DNA of 64,000 nt. Origin: XYD12-FULL-36-8 sp964613805. GTDB lineage: Bacteria; Bacteroidota; Ignavibacteria; Ignavibacteriales; Ignavibacteriaceae. The DNA lies in the NCBI GenBank assembly GCA_964613805.1, contig CAZTJF010000009.1, positions 62,001-126,000 on the forward strand, given 5' to 3'. Shown piece by piece: positions 36,747 to 46,745 of the stretch; positions within the stretch are counted from its first letter, which is position 1, and every line of letters starts with the position of its first letter. The notes beneath the pieces were generated by a model. The model was not told where the DNA came from and did no database searches. It saw only the letters and a list, made by a program, of their open reading frames with translations. Position numbers and translations under genes: made by a program.

Positions 36747-37178
36747 ATGACATTAATTAAATTTGCACCACTTAGAGATCAAGAAAATCTGCAAACCAAA
36801 ATAAACAGAGTATTTGGAGAATTCCCTCCAAACTTTGACTATCAAAATACATTCTTACCAAAGATAGATATTTCCGAAGATGAAAAAAATATTTATTTCG
36901 AAGCGGAAATTCCTGGAATCAAAAAGGAAGACATTAAAATTTCCTTGGAGGATAATGTTCTTACTATCAAAGGTGAGAAAAAATCTCAAGAGAATATGAA
37001 AGACAAAACATTAATTCGAAATGAAAGAGTTTATGGTTCTTTCACAAGATCATTCACTTTACATGAGGAAGTTAATCCAGATGCAGCTAAAGCAGAGTTT
37101 GAAAATGGAATTTTAAAAATTGTTCTTGAAAAAAAAGCTCATAAAACTGTCAAAGAAAGACAGATTCAGATCAAGTAA
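36747..37178 (+). CDS. Hsp20 small heat-shock protein
   Basis: 143 residues with the alpha-crystallin domain: PKIDISEDEKNIYFEAEIPGIKKEDIKISLEDNVLTIKGEKK, then the C-terminal strand AEFENGILKIVLEKK. Such proteins hold unfolding clients for DnaK to refold. AAAAGGAGAAAA precedes the start. It is the first gene of hsp20-dnaK-hsp20, with dnaK 51 bases downstream behind another strong ribosome-binding site. Confidence 0.92.
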   Translation: MTLIKFAPLRDQENLQTKINRVFGEFPPNFDYQNTFLPKIDISEDEKNIYFEAEIPGIKKEDIKISLEDNVLTIKGEKKSQENMKDKTLIRNERVYGSFTRSFTLHEEVNPDAAKAEFENGILKIVLEKKAHKTVKERQIQIK

Positions 37179-37229
37179 AAAAATGAAACTTATTTTATCA
37201 TTGTACTTTATTAAAAGGAGAAAATTGTA

Positions 37230-39173
37230 ATGGGAAAAATTATAGGTATAGATTTAGGAACAACCAATTCTTGCGTTTCAGTTATGGAAGGTAACGATCC
37301 GGTTGTTATACCAAATTCAGAAGGCGGAAGAACTACACCATCTGTTGTAGGATTTACAAAAACAGGTGAGCGATTAGTTGGTCAGCCAGCAAAAAGGCAG
37401 GCAATAACTAATCCGAAAAACACTGTCTTTTCAATTAAAAGATTTATGGGAAGATTTATTGACGAGGTACGTGATGAAAAAACAAAAGTACCTTATGAAG
37501 TAATTCCCGGTGATGCAAATTCTGCAAGAGTAAAGATAGGTGACCGAGTTTACTCACCACCGGAAATCAGCGCAATGATTCTTCAAAAAATGAAAAAAAC
37601 TGCTGAGGATTATTTAGGTCAGCCAGTAACTGACGCGGTAATAACAGTTCCAGCTTACTTCAATGACTCGCAGAGACAAGCTACTAAAGATGCCGGTGAA
37701 ATTGCAGGACTTAATGTTAAAAGAATTATCAATGAACCAACTGCTGCTGCTCTTGCTTATGGATTGGATAAAAAGGAGAAGTATCATAAGGTAGCTATTT
37801 ACGATCTTGGAGGCGGTACCTTCGATGTATCAATTCTTGAACTTGGAGATGGAGTATTTGAAGTTAAGTCTACCAATGGTGATGGTCATCTTGGTGGTGA
37901 TGATTTTGATCAGCGAATTGTAGATTATCTTGCTGATGAGTTCAAAAAGAATGAGGGAATTGATTTACGCAAAGATCCGATGGCTTTACAAAGATTGAAA
38001 GAAGCTGCTGAAAAAGCTAAAATCGAATTATCTTCTTCAGTTTCCACTGATGTTAATCTCCCTTTCATTACTGCAACTCAGGAAGGACCGAAGCATTTGA
38101 ACATCAATTTATCACGCTCTAAACTTGAACAATTGATTGACGATTTGGTTAATCGTACAAAAATACCTTGTGAAACCGCATTGAGAGATTCAGGATATTC
38201 TTCTAAAGATATTGATGAAGTTATTCTCGTCGGCGGATCAACAAGAATTCCAATGGTTCAGGAGTTAGTGAAAAGTATTTTTGGAAAAGAACCTCATAAA
38301 GGTGTAAACCCGGATGAAGTTGTAGCAATAGGTGCCGCAATTCAAGGTGGTGTGTTAACCGGTGATGTTAAAGATGTGCTATTGCTCGATGTTACTCCGC
38401 TTTCACTTGGAATAGAAACTCTTGGTGGTGTGATGACTAGATTGATTGAGGCAAATACTACTATTCCCACAAAAAAGAGCGAGGTATTCTCAACAGCTTC
38501 TGATAGTCAACCGTCTGTAGAAATTAATGTTTTACAAGGCGAAAGACCAATGGCAGCAGATAATAGAACTCTCGGCAGATTCCATTTGGATGGAATTCCG
38601 CCTGCTCCAAGAGGTGTACCGCAAATTGAAGTTACTTTTGATATTGACTCGAATGGTATTCTTCATGTTGCGGCAAAAGATAAAGCAACCAACAAAGAGC
38701 AAAGTATAAGAATCACTTCCTCCAGCGGGTTATCAAAAGAAGAAGTTGAAAAAATGCGTAGAGATGCAGCTGAACATGCCGCTGAAGATAAGACGAAAAA
38801 AGAATCTGTAGAAATTAAAAATCAAGCCGACAGTTTAGTTTTCCAGACAAAGAAACAAATAACTGAAATGGGTGATAAAATGTCTGCAGCTTCAAAAGCT
38901 AAACTTGAAGCAGAGATTAAAAAAGTGGAAGATGCAATTTCTACAAATAACTCCAGTCAAATTAAATCTGCAACCGATTCACTCAACAAAGTATGGAGTG
39001 AAGTAGCTTCTGAACTTTATGCACAAGCCGGTGCTGCTGGACAAGGCGCACAGCAAGGTCCACAAGGCGGTCCGCAAGAAACCGCTGGAGAAACCAAAAA
39101 GGATGAGAAGGAAGTTCAGGATGCTTCGTACGAAGTTGTTGATGATGAAAATGAAAAAAATAAGAAAAAGTAA
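37230..39173 (+). CDS. dnaK: DnaK (Hsp70) chaperone
   Basis: 647 residues. IIGIDLGTTNSCVSVMEG starts the ATPase domain, with DAVITVPAYFNDSQRQATKDAG, IYDLGGGTFDVSIL and VILVGGSTRIPMVQ. The substrate-binding domain follows, with DVTPLSLGIETLGGVMTRLI. The lid ends in a Gly/Gln-rich linker and DASYEVVDDENEKNKKK, comparable to the EEVKDDK-type tail. The cytosolic chaperone works with DnaJ and GrpE, which are not in this window; its partners here are two Hsp20s. Confidence 0.97.
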   Translation: MGKIIGIDLGTTNSCVSVMEGNDPVVIPNSEGGRTTPSVVGFTKTGERLVGQPAKRQAITNPKNTVFSIKRFMGRFIDEVRDEKTKVPYEVIPGDANSARVKIGDRVYSPPEISAMILQKMKKTAEDYLGQPVTDAVITVPAYFNDSQRQATKDAGEIAGLNVKRIINEPTAAALAYGLDKKEKYHKVAIYDLGGGTFDVSILELGDGVFEVKSTNGDGHLGGDDFDQRIVDYLADEFKKNEGIDLRKDPMALQRLKEAAEKAKIELSSSVSTDVNLPFITATQEGPKHLNINLSRSKLEQLIDDLVNRTKIPCETALRDSGYSSKDIDEVILVGGSTRIPMVQELVKSIFGKEPHKGVNPDEVVAIGAAIQGGVLTGDVKDVLLLDVTPLSLGIETLGGVMTRLIEANTTIPTKKSEVFSTASDSQPSVEINVLQGERPMAADNRTLGRFHLDGIPPAPRGVPQIEVTFDIDSNGILHVAAKDKATNKEQSIRITSSSGLSKEEVEKMRRDAAEHAAEDKTKKESVEIKNQADSLVFQTKKQITEMGDKMSAASKAKLEAEIKKVEDAISTNNSSQIKSATDSLNKVWSEVASELYAQAGAAGQGAQQGPQGGPQETAGETKKDEKEVQDASYEVVDDENEKNKKK

Positions 39174-39216
39174 AAACGATTTATTAATTGATAATTATTA
39201 AAAAAAAGAGGTAAAT

Positions 39217-39627
39217 ATGAATAACGAAAAAAATAATAATAAAGATCTCGTGTCTGTTAAAGAAACTGAGCATTCATCAATTGATGAAATTCTTGAGAAA
39301 GAAACTTTCTTGGCACCATTGACTGATATTTATGAAACAGAAGATGAATTTGTTTTAACAGCAAATATGCCGGGAGTTCCAAGAGAGAACATTCAGCTAA
39401 AACTCGAAGATACATCTCTTGCAATTTTTGGAAGGATAAATTTCTCAGAAGCAATTAAGAGGAATTACATCCTTAACGAAAATGAAATTGGTAATTATTA
39501 CAGAAAGTTCAATATCTCAAATAGCATTGATGAAAACAGAATCGAAGCTAAGTTTGAGAATGGTCAGCTTGTTGTAAAACTACCCAAACATGACAGAGTA
39601 AAACCGAGAACAATAAGTATTAGGTAA
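39217..39627 (+). CDS. Second Hsp20-like small heat-shock protein
   Basis: 136 residues. PLTDIYETEDEFVLTANMPGVPRENIQLKLEDTSLAIFGRI and IEAKFENGQLVVKLPK form a complete alpha-crystallin domain, but it is clearly divergent from the first Hsp20 of this unit. A polar, charged N-terminal arm (about 30 residues) replaces the usual hydrophobic one. AAAAAGAGGT precedes the ATG. It closes the hsp20-dnaK-hsp20 unit, followed by a clean intrinsic terminator 20 bases after the stop. Confidence 0.88.
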   Translation: MNNEKNNNKDLVSVKETEHSSIDEILEKETFLAPLTDIYETEDEFVLTANMPGVPRENIQLKLEDTSLAIFGRINFSEAIKRNYILNENEIGNYYRKFNISNSIDENRIEAKFENGQLVVKLPKHDRVKPRTISIR

Positions 39628-39647
39628 TGTCCAATTTCCTTATACTT

Positions 39648-39676
39648 AAAAGCCCATCATTGAGATGGGCTTTTTT
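39648..39676 (+). terminator. Intrinsic terminator of the hsp20-dnaK-hsp20 unit
   Basis: AAAAGCCCATC (39648-39658) and GATGGGCTTTT (39664-39674) make an 11-bp perfect stem with loop ATTGA, ending in a run of six Ts. It lies 20 bases after the stop of the second Hsp20 gene. Confidence 0.92.
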
Positions 39677-39772
39677 ATTGGCGAAAATTAAATGCAGTAT
39701 CAATAAATTCATTTCTCTTTATTCACTTGAATTCTTATTTTTCCCAAAGTTAAATGAGTCACTTATCTGTAA

Positions 39773-40870
39773 ATGACATTAAATTTTAAGAAGAACAGAA
39801 TTATTTTTATTGATCTCCTGCGGGCATTTGCTGTTCTTCAAATGGTTCAAGGACATACAGTGGATGTTCTTCTCTCCGATGATTATCGAAATATTGATTC
39901 AACTGTATTTTCAATTTGGTTCTTCATGCGGGGAATGACTGCTCCCATCTTTCTTTTTACTTCAGGTACAGTTTTTACTTATCTCTTTAGATTGGCAAAG
40001 GAACCATTTCAAAAAAATCCAAGAGTTAAAAAAGGTTTTTTCAGGTTCTTATTACTGGTAGGTTTAGGTTATCTTTTACGTTATCCAACTGCAACGATAG
40101 TATATTTTTCCAATGTTACACCTGAACAATGGTCAGTGTTTTTTGTTGTGGATGTCTTACATCTAATTGGTTTCGGGATACTATTCATTTTAATTATTGC
40201 GTTTCTTTCTGAGAAGCTTGGGGAAAAGGACACGTTACTATTCTCATTATTTGCGATATTCTTTTTTATACTTTCACCTCAAGTTGCCATCATAACTTGG
40301 AGCAATTATCTACCAATTCCAGTTGCGGCTTATCTTTCTCAAGATAATGGGTCTCTCTTTCCTTTATTTCCATGGGTAGGATACATGCTTTGTGGTGCAA
40401 TGCTGGGAAGTTATCTTGCAAAAAATCCAAACATATTTAGAACTTCCCAATTCAGTTTGAAACTTGCTGTGTGGGGAGCGCTGCTAATTTTTTTGTTTAC
40501 AGTGTTTAAGTTAATTGATACCAACACTGAAAATGAATCACTAAGTTATTGGTTAGACTCTCTTGGATTAATATCACTTCGCGTAGGGTTCGTATTATTA
40601 TTAAATTCTATGGTCTCGTTTATATCTTTAAAGTTAAACAGCATACCAAGATTGTTTGTGTTAATTGGACGAAATACTTTGTTAATTTATGTTGTACATT
40701 TGATAATTCTTTATGGCAGTGCTTGGAGTCCTGGTTTAATTTTATTATTTAATAGAAATTTGAGTGTATGGAGTACTATTTGGAGCGCTTTTATAATGAT
40801 TATTGCTATGACTCTTATGGTTATCACAATTCATCGCTTAAAGATGAAGAACCGAGAACTTATTTCTTAA
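39773..40870 (+). CDS. HGSNAT/DUF1624-like membrane acyltransferase
   Basis: 365 residues with about ten membrane helices. The N-terminus RIIFIDLLRAFAVLQMVQGHTVDVLLSDD, with its conserved histidine, and RGMTAPIFLFTSGTVF resemble the DUF1624/heparan-alpha-glucosaminide N-acetyltransferase-like membrane family; FVLIGRNTLLIYVVHLIILYGS near the C-terminus is also typical. Such enzymes move acyl groups onto sugars across the membrane, but substrate and activity here are unknown. It lies 16 bases ahead of ruvB. Confidence 0.65.
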   Translation: MTLNFKKNRIIFIDLLRAFAVLQMVQGHTVDVLLSDDYRNIDSTVFSIWFFMRGMTAPIFLFTSGTVFTYLFRLAKEPFQKNPRVKKGFFRFLLLVGLGYLLRYPTATIVYFSNVTPEQWSVFFVVDVLHLIGFGILFILIIAFLSEKLGEKDTLLFSLFAIFFFILSPQVAIITWSNYLPIPVAAYLSQDNGSLFPLFPWVGYMLCGAMLGSYLAKNPNIFRTSQFSLKLAVWGALLIFLFTVFKLIDTNTENESLSYWLDSLGLISLRVGFVLLLNSMVSFISLKLNSIPRLFVLIGRNTLLIYVVHLIILYGSAWSPGLILLFNRNLSVWSTIWSAFIMIIAMTLMVITIHRLKMKNRELIS

Positions 40871-40886
40871 AAAATTTTGGAAGTAT

Positions 40887-41918
40887 ATGAGAAAATCACA
40901 AAACACAAATCCTGAAACACTTGAAGAGGAAAAAATTTTAGATATCACTCTTCGCCCAAAATTTATTTCCGAATTTGACGGACAAAAAAGCATCACTGAT
41001 AATCTTAATGTATTCATTTCAGCAGCAAAAAAAAGAAGTGAGGCACTTGATCATGTACTTTTAACTGGACCTCCAGGCCTTGGAAAAACAACCCTTGCTC
41101 ACATAATTGCAAATGAGATGGGAGTTAAACTGAAAATTAGTTCAGGTCCTGTTTTAGAAAAACCCGGAGACCTAGCAGGAATTCTTACAAACCTTGAGGA
41201 AAAATCTGTTTTATTTATTGATGAAATACATCGTTTAAGTCCTGTCATTGAAGAATATCTGTATTCTGCCATGGAAGATTATAAGCTTGATATTATGATT
41301 GACAGCGGACCAAATGCACGAACAGTTCAGATAAGTTTGCCTAAATATACTTTGGTTGGAGCAACGACACGAGCCGGGATGCTTTCTTCTCCTTTACGTG
41401 ATAGATTCGGAATCAAGTTTCGATTGGATTATTACGATGCAGAGACTTTAGAAAAAATTGTGGTCAGGTCATCCTCCATACTTAAATTAAAAATTGATAA
41501 AGATGCTTCTTATGAAATTGCGAAACGCTCAAGAGGAACACCCAGAATTGCAAACAGACTTTTAAGACGTACACGCGATTTTGCCGATTATGAAGATAAG
41601 AAATCAATAGATCTGCAGGTTTCTAAAAAAGCATTGCTTGCTTTAGAGGTTGATGATTATGGTCTCGATCAAATGGATAAGGATATAATTTTAACGATTA
41701 TAGAAAAATATCGTGGCGGTCCCGTTGGATTAAACACTCTTGCAGTATCTGTTAATGAAGATCCGGGAACAATCGAGGAGGTGTATGAACCATTTCTAAT
41801 TCAGCAAGGTTATATTCAGCGAACTCCGCGCGGCAGGGAAGTGACTCATCTCGCTTACGAGAGATTCGGAAAGAAAAAAGCTATCAACAATTCAAATGAA
41901 AGTTTATTCAATCAGTAA
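40887..41918 (+). CDS. ruvB: Holliday-junction branch-migration helicase RuvB
   Basis: 343 residues. LRPKFISEFDGQKSITDNLNVFISAAKKR leads into Walker A LLTGPPGLGKTTLAHIIANEMG, Walker B LFIDEIHRLSP, the sensor region LVGATTRAGMLSSPLRDRFG, and the C-terminal winged helix GGPVGLNTLAVSVNEDPGTIEEVYEPFLIQQGYIQRTPRGR. RuvB is the hexameric motor that, with RuvA, moves Holliday junctions. ruvA and ruvC are not next to it. Confidence 0.97.
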   Translation: MRKSQNTNPETLEEEKILDITLRPKFISEFDGQKSITDNLNVFISAAKKRSEALDHVLLTGPPGLGKTTLAHIIANEMGVKLKISSGPVLEKPGDLAGILTNLEEKSVLFIDEIHRLSPVIEEYLYSAMEDYKLDIMIDSGPNARTVQISLPKYTLVGATTRAGMLSSPLRDRFGIKFRLDYYDAETLEKIVVRSSSILKLKIDKDASYEIAKRSRGTPRIANRLLRRTRDFADYEDKKSIDLQVSKKALLALEVDDYGLDQMDKDIILTIIEKYRGGPVGLNTLAVSVNEDPGTIEEVYEPFLIQQGYIQRTPRGREVTHLAYERFGKKKAINNSNESLFNQ

Positions 41919-41932
41919 AAATATTTAACGAT

Positions 41933-43807
41933 ATGAAAAAAATATTAGTAATCACAATTCTATTTTTATTTTCATACAGCTACCCTCAAAATGAGTTCAT
42001 TCCTATCAACGTTCAAAAAGCATTTGAAAACGGTACACGTTCAAAGGACGGCAACCCTGGAAAAAACTATTGGCAGAATTCATCAGATTATAAAATCAAA
42101 ATAAAATTAAATCCTAACAAACACATTGTCGAAGGCAGCGAAACAATTAAGTATTACAACAACAGTCCTGATACTCTTGCAGAATTGGTTATTCGGCTTT
42201 ATCAAAATTTCTACCGAAACAACAGTGCAAGAAACTTTCAGATTTCAACAGAATCCATAACTGAAGGAGTTGAATTAAAAAGTTTAAAAATAAAAGATAA
42301 AACTATTGCTCTTGATAATTATTCAATGCTTCAATTTACCAGTACAAACTTAATTGTTAAGCTTCCAGAAAGAATAGAATCCAACTCAAATGTTGATATT
42401 AGTATCGAATGGAAATTTACAATACCTGGCGGTAGTCCTATCCGTACAGGAATTTATGACTCTACCACAATTCTTATCGCATATTGGTATCCGCAAATTG
42501 CTGTTTATGATGACATAGATGGCTGGGACAAAATTGATTTTAACGGTGAGCAGGAAATGTACAACGATTTCAATAATTACGATGTTGAGATTGAAGTTCC
42601 TTATAAATTTATTATTTGGTCAACCGGTGTTTTACAAAATGCAAAGCTAGTTTTTAGTGAATCTGTGTTCAGCAAATTCAAATTGGCTCAATCTTCCGAT
42701 AATGTGATAAGCATAATTAATAGCGCTGATTATGAAAAGGGAAGTAATTTATTATCGGGCAGAGAGAATAATGTTTGGCACTTCAAAGCAGAATATGTTA
42801 CTGATTTTGCATTCGGGTGCAGCGATCATTATTTGTGGGATGCGGTTAGTTTAAATCCAGTCAAGAATTCTGATAGACGAGTACTAATTTCTGCAGCATA
42901 TAATCCAAATTCGAAAGATTTTTATGATGTCGCTGAAATTGCAAAAAATACTTTGGAATATTTTTCTGATGATCTTCCCGGAGTACCATTCCCATTTCCT
43001 GTATTAACAGTTTTTAATGGTGACGGCGGCATGGAATTTCCCATGATTCTAAATAATGGTTCGGCTTCTTCTTTAAGTGGTACAGTTTATTTAACTTCTC
43101 ATGAAGCTGCTCATTCGTATTTTCCTTTTTACATGGGTACTAATGAAAAAAAATATGCCTGGATGGATGAAGGTATGGCGCGAATGCTTCCTATTGAGTT
43201 TCAGTCCAAAGTTGAAGGATATGATCCTCTGATTAGACCAGCAATGAATTATTCATCATTTGCAGGTAATGAGATGGAAATCCCTCCTATAATACCTTCA
43301 ATATTACTGCGAGGTAGTTCTTATAGAATGGCATCTTATGACCGACCAGGCATCGCATATCATTTTCTTCAGGAATTTTTAGACAGAGACACTTTTCGCG
43401 CAGCCCTTCAAGAATATATGAGACGATGGAATGGCAAGCATCCTATTCCTTACGATTTTTTTAATACCTTCAATGATTACTTGAACAGAGATTTGTCATG
43501 GTATTGGAAACCCTGGTTTTTTGAGTTTGGTGTCCCGGACTTAGCAATCAATTCTTTTAATAAAAAGGATAACTTGCTTGAAGTTGAAATTAAACGTATT
43601 GGTAATATTCCAATTCCTATAAAAATTTCGTTTATGAAGGATGGATTAGCAGTCAAAGAAATTTACAACACAGCAGAAGTCTGGAAGAGTGGTAATCGAA
43701 CATTTACAGTTACAATAGAGAATCCAGGTGAGTTTGATCGAATTGTTTTGGGAGATGTAAAAATACCTGATGTAAATAATAAGAATAATGAATCAAGGAA
43801 TAATTGA
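41933..43807 (+). CDS. M1-family metallopeptidase, secreted
   Basis: 624 residues with a signal peptide (residues 1-18). The zinc site HEAAHSYFPFYMGTNEKKYAWMDEGMA has HExxH and the third ligand Glu in DEG, as in aminopeptidase N-type M1 enzymes, and the exopeptidase-type GGMEFPM precedes it. The N-terminal beta domain (about 40-250) and C-terminal helices flank it. It probably trims peptides in the periplasm or outside the cell. It follows ruvB by 14 bases and so may share its transcript. Confidence 0.85.
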   Translation: MKKILVITILFLFSYSYPQNEFIPINVQKAFENGTRSKDGNPGKNYWQNSSDYKIKIKLNPNKHIVEGSETIKYYNNSPDTLAELVIRLYQNFYRNNSARNFQISTESITEGVELKSLKIKDKTIALDNYSMLQFTSTNLIVKLPERIESNSNVDISIEWKFTIPGGSPIRTGIYDSTTILIAYWYPQIAVYDDIDGWDKIDFNGEQEMYNDFNNYDVEIEVPYKFIIWSTGVLQNAKLVFSESVFSKFKLAQSSDNVISIINSADYEKGSNLLSGRENNVWHFKAEYVTDFAFGCSDHYLWDAVSLNPVKNSDRRVLISAAYNPNSKDFYDVAEIAKNTLEYFSDDLPGVPFPFPVLTVFNGDGGMEFPMILNNGSASSLSGTVYLTSHEAAHSYFPFYMGTNEKKYAWMDEGMARMLPIEFQSKVEGYDPLIRPAMNYSSFAGNEMEIPPIIPSILLRGSSYRMASYDRPGIAYHFLQEFLDRDTFRAALQEYMRRWNGKHPIPYDFFNTFNDYLNRDLSWYWKPWFFEFGVPDLAINSFNKKDNLLEVEIKRIGNIPIPIKISFMKDGLAVKEIYNTAEVWKSGNRTFTVTIENPGEFDRIVLGDVKIPDVNNKNNESRNN

Positions 43808-44126
43808 TACTGAATTATAAATCCTAATAGTGCTTGCAATTAACCTTAGCAATTCAAATTCTTGAGAAAGATTGACCAACTTTATTATAAATAATATTTT
43901 TTCCTGAATAGAAAAGGTGAGAAAGTTAAGGTTTTGCCTTGAAAATTTGTTACTAAGGTTTGATCTCAAGTCAATAATTAATTCAAATCGCTTTTACCTT
44001 AGTCAAAAAACTAACAGAAAATAAACGACTTTCTCAGCTTATGTTCTAATCTTCCTCATCTTTGTCATAATCTTAATCTTACTTGTTCGCATTTGGTGGA
44101 ATGCTCATCGTCCCAGACCAGCAAAC
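43808..44126. other. Intergenic region between convergent M1 and symporter genes
   Basis: 319 AT-rich bases. At 44045-44081 there is a loose six-base periodicity on the theme AATCTT, possibly a degenerate microsatellite. No coding frame of credible composition and no clean terminator were found. Confidence 0.45.
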
Positions 44127-46223
44127 TCACATCTCTTTTTCGGCAGTTAACTTTTTGTCTTTTACAAATTGTCCCTGTTCAAAATGATCTTGGGAAATGT
44201 AAACAATTCCATCTTCTTTGTGAGGTTCACCATAAACTGAGTGAACTGATTTTAACCCTCCAAGCCGCCATCTTGCATCAGAAATGTAAACCAAATCACC
44301 AACTTCAGCAGCCATTTTGATCATATCATTTTTTGAGAAATGAATGGTATCATCTTCACCATCTTTTAATTGCCATTGCACTCTAATGATTTTGCCTTCA
44401 CGATCATTTATCTTACTTCCTTTAAAATATTCCTTCGCTTTTTTCAATGACCAAACAGTTAATCCATCTATTCTTTCTTCCTCTTTATATTCAATAAAGT
44501 AATTAGCTGTAATCACAACCAAAGCAACCATAATAAAAGTTAATATCAAAAGTATTGGTAGTGATAGAAGATTAAAAACTATTGCAAGAAATATCAGAAT
44601 TGAAATTATAACGAATGAACTCATTATCAATCCATGATTTGCCGATCTTTTAATTTTCTCAACCATTTTAAGTTGAAAATTAGTTGTGAAAGTAGTTAAG
44701 ATTGCAAACAAGGCACAAACAAACAAATTGTAAAGTGCGCCAATATAAGTGTAAGGATGCTTCGGATCGAATGCAGTCCCGTGATCAAAAATTTGAATCA
44801 ACGGCTGTGGATAGTACATACCGAGAACCATGAGAGCAACTCCTCCAACTATAGTTCCGATAACCGCCGCATTAGTGAATCTTTTCCAAAACACGCCAAG
44901 AAATATAGCGGTAACTAATGGCGGAGTTAATGTTGAGTGAAAATATCCATGTGCTTCATAAACTGTTGGAAATTTACTGAATGGAATAACAGTTAATACA
45001 CCCAAAAATGTGAAAATAACGGTAGCAATTCTTGCTGATAACAGTTCTTCTCTATCTTCTTGTTTCCAAGTTTGAACTTTTCTAGATAACCATTTTTTCA
45101 TAGGGCGATGTATATCATTGATATATACTGCTGCAGTAGCATTTAACAATGTATCAACCGTTGACATCAGAGCAGCGGTAAGAGCTGCCATGATAAATCC
45201 AAAAACTCCGGGATACGAAATCACGTTTGCTACTACAACAAATATTGCATCCGGATTTGTACTTGGAGGAACAACTGATGGATTTGCAATTGAAATTGCT
45301 TTACCGATCCAACCGGCATTTCCAACAACTACAGCAGAAATAGGCAGCATAAATAAAATATTGAAAGTTGCAGCTTTGCGTCCTTCGTCAACACTTTTAC
45401 ATGCCATAAATCGCATTACAAGTCCCATATTCATAAATAAAAATCCAACTGATCCAGCGACGCCATCCTGCCAAAAAATTCCGACAAAATTAAACCCTGG
45501 AGGATCATTGAAATGTGCAAGCGGAAGTTTCCATTCTGTTGGCAATAAATTCCAAAACACTCCGAAACCGCCTAAGTAATCTAAACCCAAAACAAAAACT
45601 AACATTCCCGCGAAAATTAAAATGAACCCTTGTGCGAGATCAGTGAAAATTACAGCGGTTTGTCCGCCATATGTAATATAAATACCAACGATAAAAGCAA
45701 TTACTATGACTAATCCCATTAGTGTAACGTTAAAATGTATTCCTGCGAGAGTAAACTCTGGAGGAAGTAATGGAAGAATAGCTTTACCCATTGTGAGAAA
45801 TCCAATTCCAACATAGCCAATCATATAAAACAAAAGTAGAAGCGTTGCGAGAAATCTTGTTAAGCTTGAAAATCTTTTTTCAAAATATTCTGGAATGGAT
45901 CTAATCTTTGTGTAAACTATTATCGGGAGCCAGCCGAAAATGAAAAAAGGTACAAAGAACCAATCGTTGATGTACGTCATGGTAGATGAAAAACCTGCTT
46001 CAAAACCTTTTGCAGAATATTTTATAAAGCTGTGACTTCCAACTCCGGTGGCGACAATGCTCATTGCAATTAGCCACCAGGCAAATCTTCTGCCGCCAAA
46101 GAAAAAATCTGTTGTTGTTCGATTATATTTTGAAAAGTATGTACCAAATGCCATTATGGCAATAAAATACACTACCATTACTATCCAATCGGTCGCTGTA
46201 CCTAAGCTGTGATGTACTTCCAT
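44127..46223 (-). CDS. Sodium:solute symporter (SSS family)
   Basis: 698 residues with about 14 membrane helices. The core matches the SSS family: FFFGGRRFAWWLIAMSIVATGVGSHSFI near helices 1-2, GGQTAVIFTDLAQGFILIFAG, and AALMSTVDTLLNATAAVYINDI at the sodium site. After the last helix there is a soluble C-terminal domain of about 115 residues (from EYKEEERID), longer than in classic members. The substrate is unknown; sugar or carboxylate is possible. It follows two small membrane-protein genes on the same strand (23 bases). Confidence 0.85.
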   Translation of the reverse strand: MEVHHSLGTATDWIVMVVYFIAIMAFGTYFSKYNRTTTDFFFGGRRFAWWLIAMSIVATGVGSHSFIKYSAKGFEAGFSSTMTYINDWFFVPFFIFGWLPIIVYTKIRSIPEYFEKRFSSLTRFLATLLLLFYMIGYVGIGFLTMGKAILPLLPPEFTLAGIHFNVTLMGLVIVIAFIVGIYITYGGQTAVIFTDLAQGFILIFAGMLVFVLGLDYLGGFGVFWNLLPTEWKLPLAHFNDPPGFNFVGIFWQDGVAGSVGFLFMNMGLVMRFMACKSVDEGRKAATFNILFMLPISAVVVGNAGWIGKAISIANPSVVPPSTNPDAIFVVVANVISYPGVFGFIMAALTAALMSTVDTLLNATAAVYINDIHRPMKKWLSRKVQTWKQEDREELLSARIATVIFTFLGVLTVIPFSKFPTVYEAHGYFHSTLTPPLVTAIFLGVFWKRFTNAAVIGTIVGGVALMVLGMYYPQPLIQIFDHGTAFDPKHPYTYIGALYNLFVCALFAILTTFTTNFQLKMVEKIKRSANHGLIMSSFVIISILIFLAIVFNLLSLPILLILTFIMVALVVITANYFIEYKEEERIDGLTVWSLKKAKEYFKGSKINDREGKIIRVQWQLKDGEDDTIHFSKNDMIKMAAEVGDLVYISDARWRLGGLKSVHSVYGEPHKEDGIVYISQDHFEQGQFVKDKKLTAEKEM

Positions 46224-46246
46224 AATTCGTTTTTATTTTGATTAAA

Positions 46247-46459
46247 TTAAAAATAGAGAGCTGCAATTATTAGAACAGCATGCATTATCATGAAGTAAAA
46301 GAAACCAAAAATTGTGATTTTCCACCAGTAACGGTGTCGTTTTTTTGTAGAATCATAACCACCGGCTTTCTTTACAATCACTAAACCGCTCAAGAAGAAA
46401 ATTCCTCCCACTCCATATAAGTAAATATAAGGCAACCACGTGTTAAAAAATGATGGCAT
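46247..46459 (-). CDS. Small two-helix membrane protein, copy 2 (symporter-associated)
   Basis: 70 residues from the ATG at 46459, which has AAAGGAAA before it; a TTG 27 bases upstream would add nine unlikely residues. Two hydrophobic segments (YIYLYGVGGIFFLSGLVIV and IFGFFYFMIMHAVLIIAALYF) flank a basic loop with KKRHRYWWK. It is clearly a paralogue of the protein encoded at 46527-46745. No known family name applies. It sits 23 bases before the SSS symporter and may be a small accessory subunit. Confidence 0.7.
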   Translation of the reverse strand: MPSFFNTWLPYIYLYGVGGIFFLSGLVIVKKAGGYDSTKKRHRYWWKITIFGFFYFMIMHAVLIIAALYF

Positions 46460-46526
46460 AAAATGTTTCCTTTCACTGAAAAGCAATTTGTTTGTGAATT
46501 TCAGATGAAAAATAACAACAATAATT

Positions 46527-46745
46527 TTATAAATACAAAGCAGATATAATTAAGAATGCATGCATTAATGCAAAAAAGAAAAATCCACCAAACAACACTT
46601 TAACCCAAAAGCGATGTTGTCGCTTCGCTAAATTCAGAGAACCGCTTTTAATTATAATATACATTCCTGAAAAGAAAAATACTCCACCAACAACATACAA
46701 ATAAATGAATGGGATCCAGGTTTGAAATATTGATTGTAAAATCAT
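46527..46745 (-). CDS. Small two-helix membrane protein, copy 1 (symporter-associated)
   Basis: 72 residues. It shares with its neighbour the pattern F-TW-P-IYLY-VGG-FF-SG, a basic KRQHRFW loop, and a C-terminal GFFFFALMHAFLIISALYL. The N- and C-terminal helices are of typical membrane length. It is the first gene of a three-gene unit with the second copy and the SSS symporter, and the promoter must lie within the region to its right. Confidence 0.7.
   Translation of the reverse strand: MILQSIFQTWIPFIYLYVVGGVFFFSGMYIIIKSGSLNLAKRQHRFWVKVLFGGFFFFALMHAFLIISALYL

Noticed and set aside
45118..45579. Rightward open frame of 153 residues inside the symporter gene
   Set aside because: Reverse complement of SSS membrane helices; composition follows the real gene.
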